Source of the DNA: Olsenella uli
Lineage (GTDB): Bacteria; Actinomycetota; Coriobacteriia; Coriobacteriales; Atopobiaceae
Length of the DNA stretch: 64,000 nucleotides
NCBI RefSeq assembly: GCF_016899935.1
Contig: NZ_JACJJK010000010.1
Span: forward strand, 1 to 64,000
Direction of reading: 5' to 3'
In this document: in pieces, positions 35,146 to 43,353 of the stretch
Layout of the letters: each line of letters starts with the position of its first letter
How positions within the stretch are numbered: the first letter of the stretch is position 1
Position numbers and translations under genes: made by a program
The notes under the pieces: generated by a model
Database searches by the model: none
Seen by the model: only the letters and a program-made list of their open reading frames with translations
Told to the model about the DNA's origin: nothing

Positions 35146-36785
35146 CGGGCCGTCTCGGCACGGGCGGCGAGCATCTCGCGCGCGAGGTCGCGGCTCGCCT
35201 CGCCCGTGTCGCCGGAGAGCATGCGCGCGACCTCGGCGACCCGGCGCTCCCCGGAGATCTGGGTGAGCGTGGTCTCGGGCACGCCGGCGTCGCCCGCGCG
35301 CTTCTCGACGAGATAGTGTCGCTCCGCCGCGACCGCCACCTGGGCGAGGTGCGTGACCACGATCACCTGGTGCGTGGCCGCGAGCCGTGCGAGCACGCTC
35401 GCGAGCGCGACCGCCGTCGCGCCGCCCACGCCGGCGTCCACCTCGTCGAAGACCAGCGTCTCGCAGGCGTCCGCCTCGCCGAGCACCACCTTGAGCGCCA
35501 GCATCACGCGGCTGACCTCGCCGCCCGAGGCGATCTTGCGCAGCGGGCGCGCCGTGAGGCCGGCCCCCGGCCGGTAGAGGAACTCCACGCGCGAGGGGCC
35601 GCGCCGCGTCCACTCCGCGCGCGGGAGCCGCTCGAGCTCGACCTCGAGGCCGGCGGTGCCCATCTCGAGAAACGCCATCTGCTCGGAGACGGCGGCGGAG
35701 AGGCGCGGGGCGGCCTCGGAGCGCGCGGCGTCGAGGGCGTCGGCGGCCCCCGCCAGCGCGGCCTCGCGCCGCTCGAGCTCCTGCGCCGCACGCCGCTCGA
35801 GCTCGCCGCCGTCGCTCGCGGCCGCGACGACCTCGCGCGCCTCGTCGCGGCGGCGGAGCACGTCGGACATGGCCGGCCCGTAGGCGCGGCGCAGCCCCTC
35901 GAGCGCGGCCAGGCGCGTCTGGAGCCGGTCGAGCTCCTCGGGGTCGAAGTCCACCTCGTCCGCGTAGTCGCGCAGCTCGGAGGAGACGTCCTCTATGTCG
36001 ATCAGCGCGCTCTCGAGCGCGGAGGCCCACCCGGAGAGCCGCTCGTCGTAGCGCGCGGCCTCCTCGAGCGCCCGCACGGCGTCGCCGAGCGCGTCGCAGG
36101 CGCCGTCGTCGCCGGAGAGCCGCTCGCGCGCGCCGGCGGCCGCAGACATGAGCGCCTCGCCGTGCTCGACGCGCGGCAGCTGGGCCTCGAGCTCCTCGAG
36201 CTCCCCCTCGCGCGGGTCCACCTCGTCGATGCGCCGCAGCACGAAGGCCGCCTCGTCGAGCCGCTCGCCGGTCGCGCGGCCCATCTCCCGCACGCGCTCG
36301 AGCTCGGCCGCCGCCTCCTCGGCCGCCGCGAGCGCGACGCGGTACGCCTCGAGCGCGTCGGCCGCCGGCGCGCCGGCCCACGCGTCGAGCAGGTCGACGT
36401 GGACCGCCGTGGAGAGCAGGCGCTGGTGCTCGTGCTGCCCGCAGAGGTCCACGGTCGCGCCCACGCGCGCCGCGAGCTCGCGGACGCTCGCCATGTGGCC
36501 GTCCAGCTCCACGCGGCCGCGGCCGTCGGCGCCCACGCGGCGGCGCACCACGGTGCCGTCCTCGTCGTCGCCGGGCAGGAAGAGGCGCCCTTCGACCTCG
36601 AGCGACGGCGCGCCCTCGCGGACCATCCCGGCGTCGGCGCGCTCCCCCACCAGGAGCTTGATCGAGGAGAGCAGGGCCGTCTTGCCGGCGCCCGTCTCGC
36701 CCGTCAGCACCGTGAGCCCGGGCGCGGGCTCGATCGTGGCGTCGCGGATGAGCGCGACGTCGCGCACGTGCAGCTCGTCGATCAT
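35142..36785 (-). CDS. recN: DNA repair protein RecN
   Basis: 547 residues. SMC-like ATPase: Walker A PGLTVLTGETGAGKTALLSS at the N-terminus, a long central coiled coil (about 150-340), and the C-terminal head with KIASGGEVSRVMLALKVVL (signature) and ETLVFDEVDAGVGGATA (Walker B). It acts in recombinational repair of double-strand breaks. It lies 34 bp downstream of nadK, a common pairing (tlyA-nadK-recN) in Gram-positive bacteria. Confidence 0.95.
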   Translation of the reverse strand: MIDELHVRDVALIRDATIEPAPGLTVLTGETGAGKTALLSSIKLLVGERADAGMVREGAPSLEVEGRLFLPGDDEDGTVVRRRVGADGRGRVELDGHMASVRELAARVGATVDLCGQHEHQRLLSTAVHVDLLDAWAGAPAADALEAYRVALAAAEEAAAELERVREMGRATGERLDEAAFVLRRIDEVDPREGELEELEAQLPRVEHGEALMSAAAGARERLSGDDGACDALGDAVRALEEAARYDERLSGWASALESALIDIEDVSSELRDYADEVDFDPEELDRLQTRLAALEGLRRAYGPAMSDVLRRRDEAREVVAAASDGGELERRAAQELERREAALAGAADALDAARSEAAPRLSAAVSEQMAFLEMGTAGLEVELERLPRAEWTRRGPSRVEFLYRPGAGLTARPLRKIASGGEVSRVMLALKVVLGEADACETLVFDEVDAGVGGATAVALASVLARLAATHQVIVVTHLAQVAVAAERHYLVEKRAGDAGVPETTLTQISGERRVAEVARMLSGDTGEASRDLAREMLAARAETAR

Positions 36786-36819
36786 CGCGCACCCCGCCCG
36801 TTCTTCTCGCCCGACGCGA

Positions 36820-37674
36820 TCACTTGCCCACCTGCCCGTAGAAGACGCGGGACACGGAGTCGTAGAAGCTCTGCGAGCTGCGGTCCAGAAGCACGAGATC
36901 GCCGGGGCCGCGCCGCACGACGGCGCGCACGCCCGTGCCGCCCTCGTGGCGCACCGGCTGGCCGTCGGCGAAGAAGTGGCGCATGGCCGGGCGCTCGGGG
37001 CTCATCTCGATCTCCACGACGTCCGCCGGCGAGGTGAGGAAGGCGCGCGCCATGATCGTGTGCGGCGCGATGGGCACGCAGACCATGCCCGTGAACTCGG
37101 GCGTCACGATGGGGCCGCCCGCGGCGAGCGCGTAGCCGGTGGAGCCGGTGGCCGTGGAGACCACGAAGCCGTCGCCACGCAGGCGGTCGATGTGCTTGCC
37201 GGAGACCGAGACGTCGAACTCCACCATGTCGCCGGCGCCGCCGCGCGAGAGCGCGAAGTCGTTGAGAGCAAAGCTGTGCGTGACGTGGCTCGTACCGTCC
37301 TCGGCAGCGAACTCGCACTCGATGTCGAGCGTGGCGCGCCGGGAGACGTGCAGCTCGCCGGCCAGCGCGTCGCGCACGGTCTCGAGCAGGTCGTCGGGGC
37401 CGGCGGCGGTGAGAAAGCCCAGGTGGCCGTAGGAGATGCCGAGCACGGGCGTGCCCGAGTACCCCACGATGCGCGCCGCGCGCAGCAGCGTCCCGTCGCC
37501 GCCGAGCGAGACCACGAGGTCGCAGTCGTCCGCCGAAGCGACGACGTCGGGCATAAGGCGCTTGTCGTGGGCCCACGCGACGTCGACGCCCTCGTCGTCG
37601 AGCCACCGCTCGAGTCGACGGGCGCTCTCGACGGCGTCCTCGCGCACGTAGTTGGGGACGATCAGCACCTTCAC
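36820..37674 (-). CDS. nadK: NAD kinase
   Basis: 284 residues. LVVSLGGDGTLLRAARIVGY has the GGDG ATP motif and FALNDFALSRGGAGDMVEFD and TATGSTGYALAAGGPIVTPE are the NAD-binding signatures. It makes NADP from NAD. The start is GTG at 37674 (MKVLIVPNYV) with AAAGG nine bases ahead. It is placed between tlyA and recN. Confidence 0.94.
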   Translation of the reverse strand: MKVLIVPNYVREDAVESARRLERWLDDEGVDVAWAHDKRLMPDVVASADDCDLVVSLGGDGTLLRAARIVGYSGTPVLGISYGHLGFLTAAGPDDLLETVRDALAGELHVSRRATLDIECEFAAEDGTSHVTHSFALNDFALSRGGAGDMVEFDVSVSGKHIDRLRGDGFVVSTATGSTGYALAAGGPIVTPEFTGMVCVPIAPHTIMARAFLTSPADVVEIEMSPERPAMRHFFADGQPVRHEGGTGVRAVVRRGPGDLVLLDRSSQSFYDSVSRVFYGQVGK

Positions 37675-37709
37675 GGTCGCAGGCCTTTCTCTCGCTGCTC
37701 ACTTGGGTC

Positions 37710-37715
37710 AGTATA
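37710..37715 (-). promoter_or_regulatory. -10 element upstream of nadK
   Basis: TATACT on the minus strand, about 35 bases ahead of the nadK GTG, in the 105-bp gap after tlyA. No good -35 is visible. The gap also holds one exact 12-mer copy (37763-37774). Confidence 0.45.
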
Positions 37716-37779
37716 CCCCGCCGCACCCGGACGGGACGCGCCGGAGGGGCGCGGGGGGACGGGGCGAGAAGGACGGGCG

Positions 37780-38517
37780 CTAGGCGGGCAGGTCGCCGCA
37801 GAGCAGGTACTCGACATTGCCCTTGTGGCCGGTGATCGGGCTCTCGCAGCTGCCGCGCACCGCAAGGCCGGCCTCCTCGAAGGCGGTCCGCACGCGCTCC
37901 AGCGCCGCCACGCGCACGGACGCGTCGCGCACCACGCCGCCCGCGCCCACGTCCTCGCGCGGGGCCTCGAACTGCGGCTTCACCAGCGTGAGGAAGGTCC
38001 CGCCCGGCCGCAGCAGCGCGAGCACCGCCGGCAGCACCGCGGTCACCGACGTGAACGAGACGTCGCACACCGCGAGGTCGACGACGCCCGGGCCCAGAAG
38101 CGCCGGCACGTCCACGACGTTGGTGCGCTCGAGCAGGCGGACGCGCGGGTCGCCGCGCAGCTCCCAGGAGAACTGCGCGTAGCCCACGTCCACGGCCACC
38201 ACGGAGGCGGCGCCGCGCTTGAGCAGGCAGTCGGTGAAGCCGCCGGTGGAGCAGCCCACGTCCAGGCAGGCGAGCCCGGCCGGGTCCACGCCAAAGGCGT
38301 CCAGGCCGCGCTCCAGCTTGAGGCCGCCGCGGCTCACGTAGGCCGCGCGGCCACGCACGCGCAGGGGGATGCCGGGGCGCACCTGCTCCCCGGGGGCGGT
38401 GAGGCGACGGTCGGTCGTGGAGACGTCACCGGCCATGACGGCGCGCAGGGCCTCGTCAACGGACGAGAAGAACCCCTGCTCGACGAGCTCCGCGTCGAGC
38501 CGGCGGCGGCGCGGCAC
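37780..38517 (-). CDS. tlyA: TlyA-type rRNA 2'-O-methyltransferase
   Basis: 245 residues. An S4 RNA-binding domain (RRRRLDAELVEQGFFSSVDE) is followed by an FtsJ-like methyltransferase with YVSRGGLKLERGLDAFGVD and CLDVGCSTGGFTDCLLKRGA (SAM motif) and LVKPQFEA. TlyA methylates 16S and/or 23S rRNA; some homologues are haemolysins. Start GTG at 38517 lies four bases beyond the xseB stop. The spacing between AGGG and the GTG is short, so a start slightly downstream is possible. Confidence 0.92.
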   Translation of the reverse strand: MPRRRRLDAELVEQGFFSSVDEALRAVMAGDVSTTDRRLTAPGEQVRPGIPLRVRGRAAYVSRGGLKLERGLDAFGVDPAGLACLDVGCSTGGFTDCLLKRGAASVVAVDVGYAQFSWELRGDPRVRLLERTNVVDVPALLGPGVVDLAVCDVSFTSVTAVLPAVLALLRPGGTFLTLVKPQFEAPREDVGAGGVVRDASVRVAALERVRTAFEEAGLAVRGSCESPITGHKGNVEYLLCGDLPA

Positions 38518-38521
38518 GGCC

Positions 38522-38809
38522 CTACTGCCCGTCGGGGGCGCCCGCGTCGCCGGCGGCGTCCGCGGCGGCGCCGTCCTTCTCGCCTGCGGGCTGCGCGTCC
38601 GCGTCGGCGAGGCGGGACTCCTCCTCGGGCGAGAAGTCCGTGGCGTCCACGAGGCTCACGGCCTTGGAGCCGAGCGCGATCGCCTCGTCGAAGAGGTCGA
38701 GCGAGCGCTCGAGGGAGACGTCCTTGTCGCGGACCTGGCCGACGAGCTCGTCCAGGCGCTCGTTGATCTGGCCGAAGGTCTGGTAACGGGAGACGTCGAC
38801 GCGCGCCAT
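38522..38809 (-). CDS. xseB: Exodeoxyribonuclease VII small subunit
   Basis: 95 residues. The helical XseB core is seen in FGQINERLDELVGQVRDKDV then SLERSLDLFDEAIALGSKAV, followed by an Ala/Asp-rich tail ending APDGQ that is longer than usual. The large subunit gene xseA, which usually lies next to it, is not in this window. The ATG overlaps the nusB TGA by one base (TGATG). A 12-mer copy codes for the GEKD in its tail. Confidence 0.82.
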   Translation of the reverse strand: MARVDVSRYQTFGQINERLDELVGQVRDKDVSLERSLDLFDEAIALGSKAVSLVDATDFSPEEESRLADADAQPAGEKDGAAADAAGDAGAPDGQ

Positions 38810-39336
38810 CAGGCGTCCTCCCCCGCAGCGGGATCGGGGTCGGCCTCGGCCTGCGCCGCGGCCTCGGCGGCGTCGGCGGCCTTCTCCGCAGCGCGCTCGC
38901 GTGCCGCCGCGACCACGTCGACGCCGGCCTCGAGGTCGTCCGTCACGCGGCCGAGGATGCCGTTCACGAAGCGCGAGGACTCGTCGGTGCCGTAGGCCTT
39001 GGCGAGCTCGACGCACTCGTCAATCGTCACGGCGAGGTCGACCTCGTCCACGTAGAGCATCTCGTAGAGCGCGAGGCGCAGGAGGTTGCGGTCCACGGCG
39101 TTCATGCGCGAGAGCGACCAGCCGGTGGAGCGCGCCGCAATCACGGCGTCGAGGTCCGGCCGACGCTCGTCGGCGCCGAGCGCGAGGCGGCGGGCGTAGT
39201 CCTCGAGCGGGCCCTGCGAGAGGGCGTACTCGCCGTCGAGGACGTCGATCACGGCACGGGAGTTGGCCTCCGCCTGGAACAGCAGCTGGAGGGCCTGGCT
39301 GCGGGCGAGGGTGCGCCCGCCGAAGTGAGTGCTCAA
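38809..39336 (-). CDS. nusB: Transcription antitermination factor NusB
   Basis: 175 residues. RTLARSQALQLLFQAEANSR, LSRMNAVDRNLLRLALYEML and VTIDECVELAKAYGTDESSR with FVNGILGRV are NusB hallmarks; an Ala-rich tail is appended. It joins NusE (S10) on boxA RNA during rRNA transcription. The start is TTG at 39336, supported by a strong AAGGAG ten bases upstream and by the absence of an ATG nearby. Confidence 0.93.
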   Translation of the reverse strand: MSTHFGGRTLARSQALQLLFQAEANSRAVIDVLDGEYALSQGPLEDYARRLALGADERRPDLDAVIAARSTGWSLSRMNAVDRNLLRLALYEMLYVDEVDLAVTIDECVELAKAYGTDESSRFVNGILGRVTDDLEAGVDVVAAARERAAEKAADAAEAAAQAEADPDPAAGEDA

Positions 39337-39343
39337 GGTGCGG

Positions 39344-39706
39344 TTACTCCTTGGGGAAGACGAGGCTGTCGATGCAGACGTCCACGGCGGAGACGGCGAC
39401 GCCGATCTGCTCGGTCACGGCGCGGGCGACCTCGGCGCGGACGTCGTCGGCGAGCCGGGTGAACGGGTAGCCGTAGAAGACGGCGAGGTGGACCGTCACG
39501 TGCAGGGCGTCGTTCTCGACGAACGACTCGACGGCCCGCTCCGGCGCGACGCTGCGGCTCGTGAAGACGCTGATCAGGCTGGACGCGATGTCGTTGCCCC
39601 CGACGGAGGCCACGCCCTCGACGCGGCGGGCCGCGATGGAGACGATCGTGGAGACGACACCCTTGGAGATGCCGATGCCAGAGACGAAGAGCTCGCTATC
39701 TGCCAT
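39344..39706 (-). CDS. Asp23/Gls24 family envelope stress protein
   Basis: 120 residues with the Asp23 fold: GISKGVVSTIVSIAARRVEG then VASVGGN, VHLAVFYGYPFTRLADDVRA and VAVSAVDVCIDSLVFP. These proteins are small, abundant and membrane-associated, linked to envelope stress and, in many actinobacteria, placed just before nusB as here. GGGGGTCC lies upstream of the ATG, and a TATACT -10 at 39745-39750. Confidence 0.9.
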   Translation of the reverse strand: MADSELFVSGIGISKGVVSTIVSIAARRVEGVASVGGNDIASSLISVFTSRSVAPERAVESFVENDALHVTVHLAVFYGYPFTRLADDVRAEVARAVTEQIGVAVSAVDVCIDSLVFPKE

Positions 39707-39744
39707 GAAGGACCCCCTTGCTCGGTTCGTGCGGTCATTCTGAC

Positions 39745-39750
39745 AGTATA
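39745..39750 (-). promoter_or_regulatory. -10 element of the asp23-nusB-xseB-tlyA unit
   Basis: TATACT on the minus strand, about 40 bases before the ATG of the Asp23 gene, in the divergent gap with the conjugation operon. A -35 match is not evident at 16-18 bp. Confidence 0.5.
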
Positions 39751-39803
39751 GCCGTTGTCCGCCCGCGCTGCGCCCGCGCCCTCCCGCCCGCGCGGCGACG
39801 CGT

Positions 39804-39840
39804 CTCTCGTAACAATCGGGCCCGCTCTCGTAACATCCGG
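39804..39840 (+). promoter_or_regulatory. Two 21-bp-spaced direct repeats upstream of the E2/JAB/E1 operon
   Basis: CTCTCGTAACAATCGGG (39804-39820) is followed by CTCTCGTAACATCCGG (39825-39840). The period is 21 bp, two helical turns, about 100 bases before the first gene of the operon. This geometry suggests binding of a regulator dimer pair. No clear promoter hexamers could be fixed between the repeats and the gene. Confidence 0.5.
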
Positions 39841-39942
39841 CACCCGCCCGCTGAAATCATGAAGGGGTTCGGGGGCAGACGCCGCCCGGACGCCAGAACG
39901 GCATCGACTCCCGTCATGTGTCATGCGAGAAAGGGGACGGAC

Positions 39943-40179
39943 ATGATCACAATCCCTCAGGGCCCGCTCGCGGCGCCCGCCACCGACGACGACGCGGCGG
40001 CCGCCCGCCGGCGCAGGATCGCCGAGATGCTCCGCGACGGGGACGACGTGATGGTCACCCCGAGCGGCACCCTGCACGAGCCCGGCCAGGCCGCGCCCGA
40101 CGGCTCCGCCGCACCCGCCGCCTCGGGGGCCGAGGCCCCCGTCGAGCTCGTCGTGCCCACCGGCAAGCTGGCGGCCTGA
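39943..40179 (+). CDS. Small acidic protein opening the conjugation operon
   Basis: 78 residues, starting MITIPQGPLAAPATDDD, with a basic helix (AAAARRRRIAEMLRDGD), then VMVTPSGTLHEPGQ, an Ala/Pro stretch and the end VELVVPTGKLAA. The ATG has GAAAGGGGACGG upstream. The SGTLHEP segment resembles the DGTIHV motif of three proteins at the other end of the operon. In BilABCD-type systems the gene before the E2 encodes the ubiquitin-like protein, but I see no clear beta-grasp fold and no terminal Gly-Gly; a Gly four residues from the end (PTG-KLAA) could be exposed by processing. Function unknown. Confidence 0.72.
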   Translation: MITIPQGPLAAPATDDDAAAARRRRIAEMLRDGDDVMVTPSGTLHEPGQAAPDGSAAPAASGAEAPVELVVPTGKLAA

Positions 40180-40180
40180 C

Positions 40181-40654
40181 ATGGCGTCCTTCTACTGGTA
40201 CGAGCGCAACCCGCAGCTGCTGGAGGCCGAGAAGGGCGCGATGGCCCAGTTCTTCCCCGGCTTCCGCCTCGAGAAGCTCGACGACGGCCGGCTCTACTGG
40301 GTCGGCAACGTGAACCCGCGCGGCAAGGCGGGCGGCACCTGGACGCTCATGGCCATCTACGAGCACGACCATCCCAACAACCACGCCCGCTACGGGTCGT
40401 CCGTGCGCGTCTACACCGTCAAGCCCGACCTCAACGAGCTCTGCCGCGCCGCCGGGACCCTCCCCCACGTCCTGCGCGACGGCCGGGGCGACCTCTACCT
40501 CTGCACCGCCCGCCAGCAGGACGTAGACAGCGGCGAGCGCGACGTCACCTCCGCCGCCAAGTCGCTCGGCTGGGCCGTCAAGTGGATCTTCCTCGTCGAG
40601 AGCTGGCTCGCCGGAGAGATCTCGGACGAGGTGTTCAACCATGGCACCTATTAG
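40181..40654 (+). CDS. E2-like (ubiquitin-conjugating-enzyme-like) protein
   Basis: 157 residues. The order of elements matches an E2 fold: an N-terminal helix, strands with DGRLYWVGNVNP and GGTWTLMAIY, then His64-Pro65-Asn66 (the HPN motif that marks E2 enzymes), and after PHVLRDGRGDLYL the candidate catalytic Cys108 (LYLCTARQQD), ending in Trp-rich helices (WAVKWIFLVESWLAGE). E2 proteins carry a modifier as a thioester and pass it to a target. It lies between the small first gene and the JAMM peptidase, the order of bacterial E2-JAB-E1 operons. Assignment rests on motif and context. Confidence 0.8.
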   Translation: MASFYWYERNPQLLEAEKGAMAQFFPGFRLEKLDDGRLYWVGNVNPRGKAGGTWTLMAIYEHDHPNNHARYGSSVRVYTVKPDLNELCRAAGTLPHVLRDGRGDLYLCTARQQDVDSGERDVTSAAKSLGWAVKWIFLVESWLAGEISDEVFNHGTY

Positions 40655-41759
40655 CCTGCGGGCCCTCCTGCGCCGCCTGGGGCTCGGCGGCCGGCAGGCC
40701 CCGCCGCCACGCCCCGGGGCGGGCGTCCGCGCGCCCCGGCCCGTGCCCCACGCCGCCGAAGACGCGGCGCGGCGCTCGCCGGCGGCCGCGACGGGCCACG
40801 CCGGGCCCTTCTCGCCCGCGGGCCTGCGCGTCCGCTTCACGCGGCGCGCCTGGGCCTCCGTCCTCTCGGAGACCCTCACCGAGGTCGGGACCGAGACCGG
40901 CGGCATCCTGCTGGGATACCGCGACGGGAGCGACTGGCTGGTGGTCGAGTCCATCGACCCGGGCCCCAACTCGGTCTTCCAGATGGCGTACTTCGAGTAC
41001 GACCAGCCCTACGTCACGCACCTCGCCAACCGCATCTCGCGCCTCTACGAGCGGCAGCTCGACGTCGTGGGCCTGTGGCACCGCCACCCCGGCTCCTTCG
41101 ACCGCTTCTCGGGCACCGACGACGGCACCAACGCCACCTACGCGCAGCTGAACCCCCGGGGCGCGCTCAGCGGCCTCATCAACGTGGACCCGGAGCCGCG
41201 CCTCACGCTCTTCCACGTGGCGGCGCCGCTCTCCTACACGCGCGTGCCCTTCGAGGTGCTCGACTGGCGGGAGAGCCTCGACGCGGCGCCGCTGCGCGAC
41301 CCCCGCGAGCTCGCCGCGACCGTCGCCCGCGAGAACGCCCGGGCGCTCTCCGGCGAGGAGACGGCCACAGGGACGATCGAGGTCGCCGCGCCCGAGCTCT
41401 CCCTCGAGACGCTCGCCGCGCGCTGGGCCGCGCTCGTGGCCTCCGATGCCGTGCCCGCCGCCCCCGGGCTCGTCCGCGACCTCGCGGTCTGGACCGACGA
41501 CGAGCTCGCCGCCGCGAGCGACGAGCTGCAGGGGGACGCGGCCTTCCTCGCCGAGCGAGGCGTCTCCCTGAGCATGCGCGCCGGCGCGGACGACTCCGTC
41601 GCGCTCTCGGCCACCCGCGGGGGCGAGCGGCTGGGCCTCGGCGCGCTCGCGCTCGACCGCGCCTCGGGGCGCCTCCTCCTGCTCGTCCCCGACGACGCCT
41701 CCCGCGCGCTGCCCTACTCGTCCGGCCGCATCGAGCGGGCGCTGCGGGAGCGCCCGTAG
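40641..41759 (+). CDS. JAMM/JAB metallopeptidase (deubiquitinase-like)
   Basis: 372 residues. After a Pro/Arg-rich start, the MPN+ domain (about 62-210) has all JAMM ligands: Glu85 in TETGGILLG, His147 and His149 in LWHRHPGSFDRFSGTD, Ser157 and Asp160. Such peptidases cut isopeptide bonds or mature ubiquitin-like proteins. The C-terminal half (about 230-372) is a separate alpha/beta domain that I do not recognise, ending LPYSSGRIERALRERP. The ATG overlaps the E2 gene by 14 bases, preceded by GACGAGGTG. Together with the E2 and E1 neighbours it makes a complete conjugation and removal set. Confidence 0.88.
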   Translation: MAPISLRALLRRLGLGGRQAPPPRPGAGVRAPRPVPHAAEDAARRSPAAATGHAGPFSPAGLRVRFTRRAWASVLSETLTEVGTETGGILLGYRDGSDWLVVESIDPGPNSVFQMAYFEYDQPYVTHLANRISRLYERQLDVVGLWHRHPGSFDRFSGTDDGTNATYAQLNPRGALSGLINVDPEPRLTLFHVAAPLSYTRVPFEVLDWRESLDAAPLRDPRELAATVARENARALSGEETATGTIEVAAPELSLETLAARWAALVASDAVPAAPGLVRDLAVWTDDELAAASDELQGDAAFLAERGVSLSMRAGADDSVALSATRGGERLGLGALALDRASGRLLLLVPDDASRALPYSSGRIERALRERP

Positions 41760-41781
41760 GCCGTCCCCGGAAGGAGAGCCC

Positions 41782-43074
41782 ATGCAGACGGCAACCCAGA
41801 GAAGACACCTCCGCGCGCTCGTACCGGGCACCCTTCTGGACGCGCGCGCGACCGGCCCCGTGCGCGGCGTCTACCACGCCGACTCGGGCGTGCTCAACCT
41901 CTTTGCCCCGGACACCCCGCAGTGGGAGGCCGCCGGGGAGGTCGGGGCCATCCTCGGGAGCCGCGACGAGCTCCCCGCCTGGGCGCGCGCCGTGGCGGAC
42001 CGGGAGCTCCGCGCGCCCCTCGCCAAGGCGGACCTGCTCGCCCTCATACGCGGCGAGCAGGACGCGGCCGCCGAGAAGGACCGCGCGCCCGAGGAGAACG
42101 CGCCCGAGGGCGCGGCCTTCTACCTCTTCTGGGAGGCGGAGGACGGCACCGAGCCGGCCCTGCGCTGCGTGGGCCCCGAGGGCGCCCACGAGGTCGAGCG
42201 CTACGACCTGCACCGCGAGCTCTTCTCGCGCAACACCGGCATCCTGGAGACGAGCCTCATGGCGCGCAAGCGCGTCGTCATCCTGGGCTGCGGCTCGGTG
42301 GGCAGCCTCGTGGCGCTCGAGCTCGCCCGCGCCGGAGTGGGGGGCTTCCTGCTCGTGGACACCGACGTCCTCGAGTACCACAACCTCTGCCGCCACCAGT
42401 GCGGCGTCTCGGACGTGGGCCGCTACAAGGTCGACGCCGTGCGCGACCGCATCCTGGACATAAACCCCGCTGCCCGCGTGCGCGCCGAGCGCGGCCGCGC
42501 GGAGGACCTGCCGCGCGAGGTCTGGGAGCGGTGGGCGGTCCCGGGCGAGACGCTCGTCGTCGGCTGCGCGGACAACCGCGAGGCGGACGTCTACGCCAAC
42601 GGGCTCGCCGTGCTCTACGGGGTCCCCTTCCTCTCCGTCGGCTTCTGGGAGCGCGCCTTCGCCGGCGAGCTCTTCTACTGGCTGCCGGGGCGCGACCAGC
42701 CCTGCTACCGCTGCGCGCTCGGCGAGGGCGGCGGCCTCTCGCAGCGCGTGAGCGCCAACCACCACATCTACACCAACCAGAGCGACCTCGCGGCCGTGAG
42801 CTTTGAGCCCGGCATCTCGGCGGACATCGACTTCGTCACGGTCGTGGGCGTCAAGCTCGCGCTCGACATCCTGAACGAGGGCGAGGGCGGCTTCACGCAG
42901 CGGCTGCTGCCCACGCTCAGCCAGTACACGCTCGTCTGCAACACCAACGACCCCGCCGTCGGCGGCCCGATGGCGGAGATCTTCAGCTACCCGCTCCAGG
43001 TGACGACCTCGCTCAAGGTGGGCTTCCGCGACGGCTGCCCGCCGTGCCGCTGCGTCGGAGAGGGCGAGCGGTGA
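41782..43074 (+). CDS. ThiF/E1-like adenylating enzyme
   Basis: 430 residues. An N-terminal region of about 155 residues (partly low-complexity) precedes the E1 Rossmann domain: VVILGCGSVGSLVALELARA (nucleotide loop 169-175), LLVDTDVLEYHNLCRHQ, GRYKVDAVRDRILDINPAA, and VVGCADNREADVYANG. Two cysteine pairs, CYRC and the C-terminal CPPCRC, look like the structural zinc site of this family. E1 enzymes activate the C-terminus of a ubiquitin-like protein with ATP. A ribosome site (GGAAGGAG) precedes the ATG. The stop overlaps the GTG of the next gene (GTGA). Confidence 0.9.
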   Translation: MQTATQRRHLRALVPGTLLDARATGPVRGVYHADSGVLNLFAPDTPQWEAAGEVGAILGSRDELPAWARAVADRELRAPLAKADLLALIRGEQDAAAEKDRAPEENAPEGAAFYLFWEAEDGTEPALRCVGPEGAHEVERYDLHRELFSRNTGILETSLMARKRVVILGCGSVGSLVALELARAGVGGFLLVDTDVLEYHNLCRHQCGVSDVGRYKVDAVRDRILDINPAARVRAERGRAEDLPREVWERWAVPGETLVVGCADNREADVYANGLAVLYGVPFLSVGFWERAFAGELFYWLPGRDQPCYRCALGEGGGLSQRVSANHHIYTNQSDLAAVSFEPGISADIDFVTVVGVKLALDILNEGEGGFTQRLLPTLSQYTLVCNTNDPAVGGPMAEIFSYPLQVTTSLKVGFRDGCPPCRCVGEGER

Positions 43075-43349
43075 GCGACGACACCCGAATCGAGGCGGAG
43101 CTGCAGAGCAGCATGCGCGCGCTGGGCGAGACGAGCTCGACCTTCGGCCGCAGCTGGGGCGCCTTCAAGAGCGACCTCGCCGGGGACCCGCACGTCCCCG
43201 AGCTCGAGGGCGCCTACGTGGCCCCGATGCTGCGCTCCCAGACCGAGCTCGTGGAGGCGCTCGACGCCCTCAGGCGGGCGGCGCGGCGCTTCGAGGAGAC
43301 GAGCGAGGCGGCCGAGAAGGACGCCCGCGCGCACGACGGGAGGAGATGA
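43071..43349 (+). CDS. Small helical, WXG100-like protein
   Basis: 92 residues, predicted almost fully helical, with a hinge near TFGRSWGAFKSDLAGDP and a second helix SQTELVEALDALRRAARRFEE. Size, helical hairpin shape and a central Trp-Gly resemble WXG100-type secretion substrates, but the Trp is earlier (about residue 29) than usual. GTG at 43071 overlaps the E1 stop. It lies directly before the FtsK-like ATPase, the classical position of such proteins in type VII loci. The assignment is tentative. Confidence 0.6.
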   Translation: MSDDTRIEAELQSSMRALGETSSTFGRSWGAFKSDLAGDPHVPELEGAYVAPMLRSQTELVEALDALRRAARRFEETSEAAEKDARAHDGRR

Positions 43350-43353
43350 ACCC

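Noticed and set aside
39718-40179. Longer 153-codon version of the first gene of the conjugation operon
   Set aside because: The extra N-terminus covers the promoter region and direct repeats, is Arg-rich without pattern, and the ATG at 39943 has a clear ribosome site.
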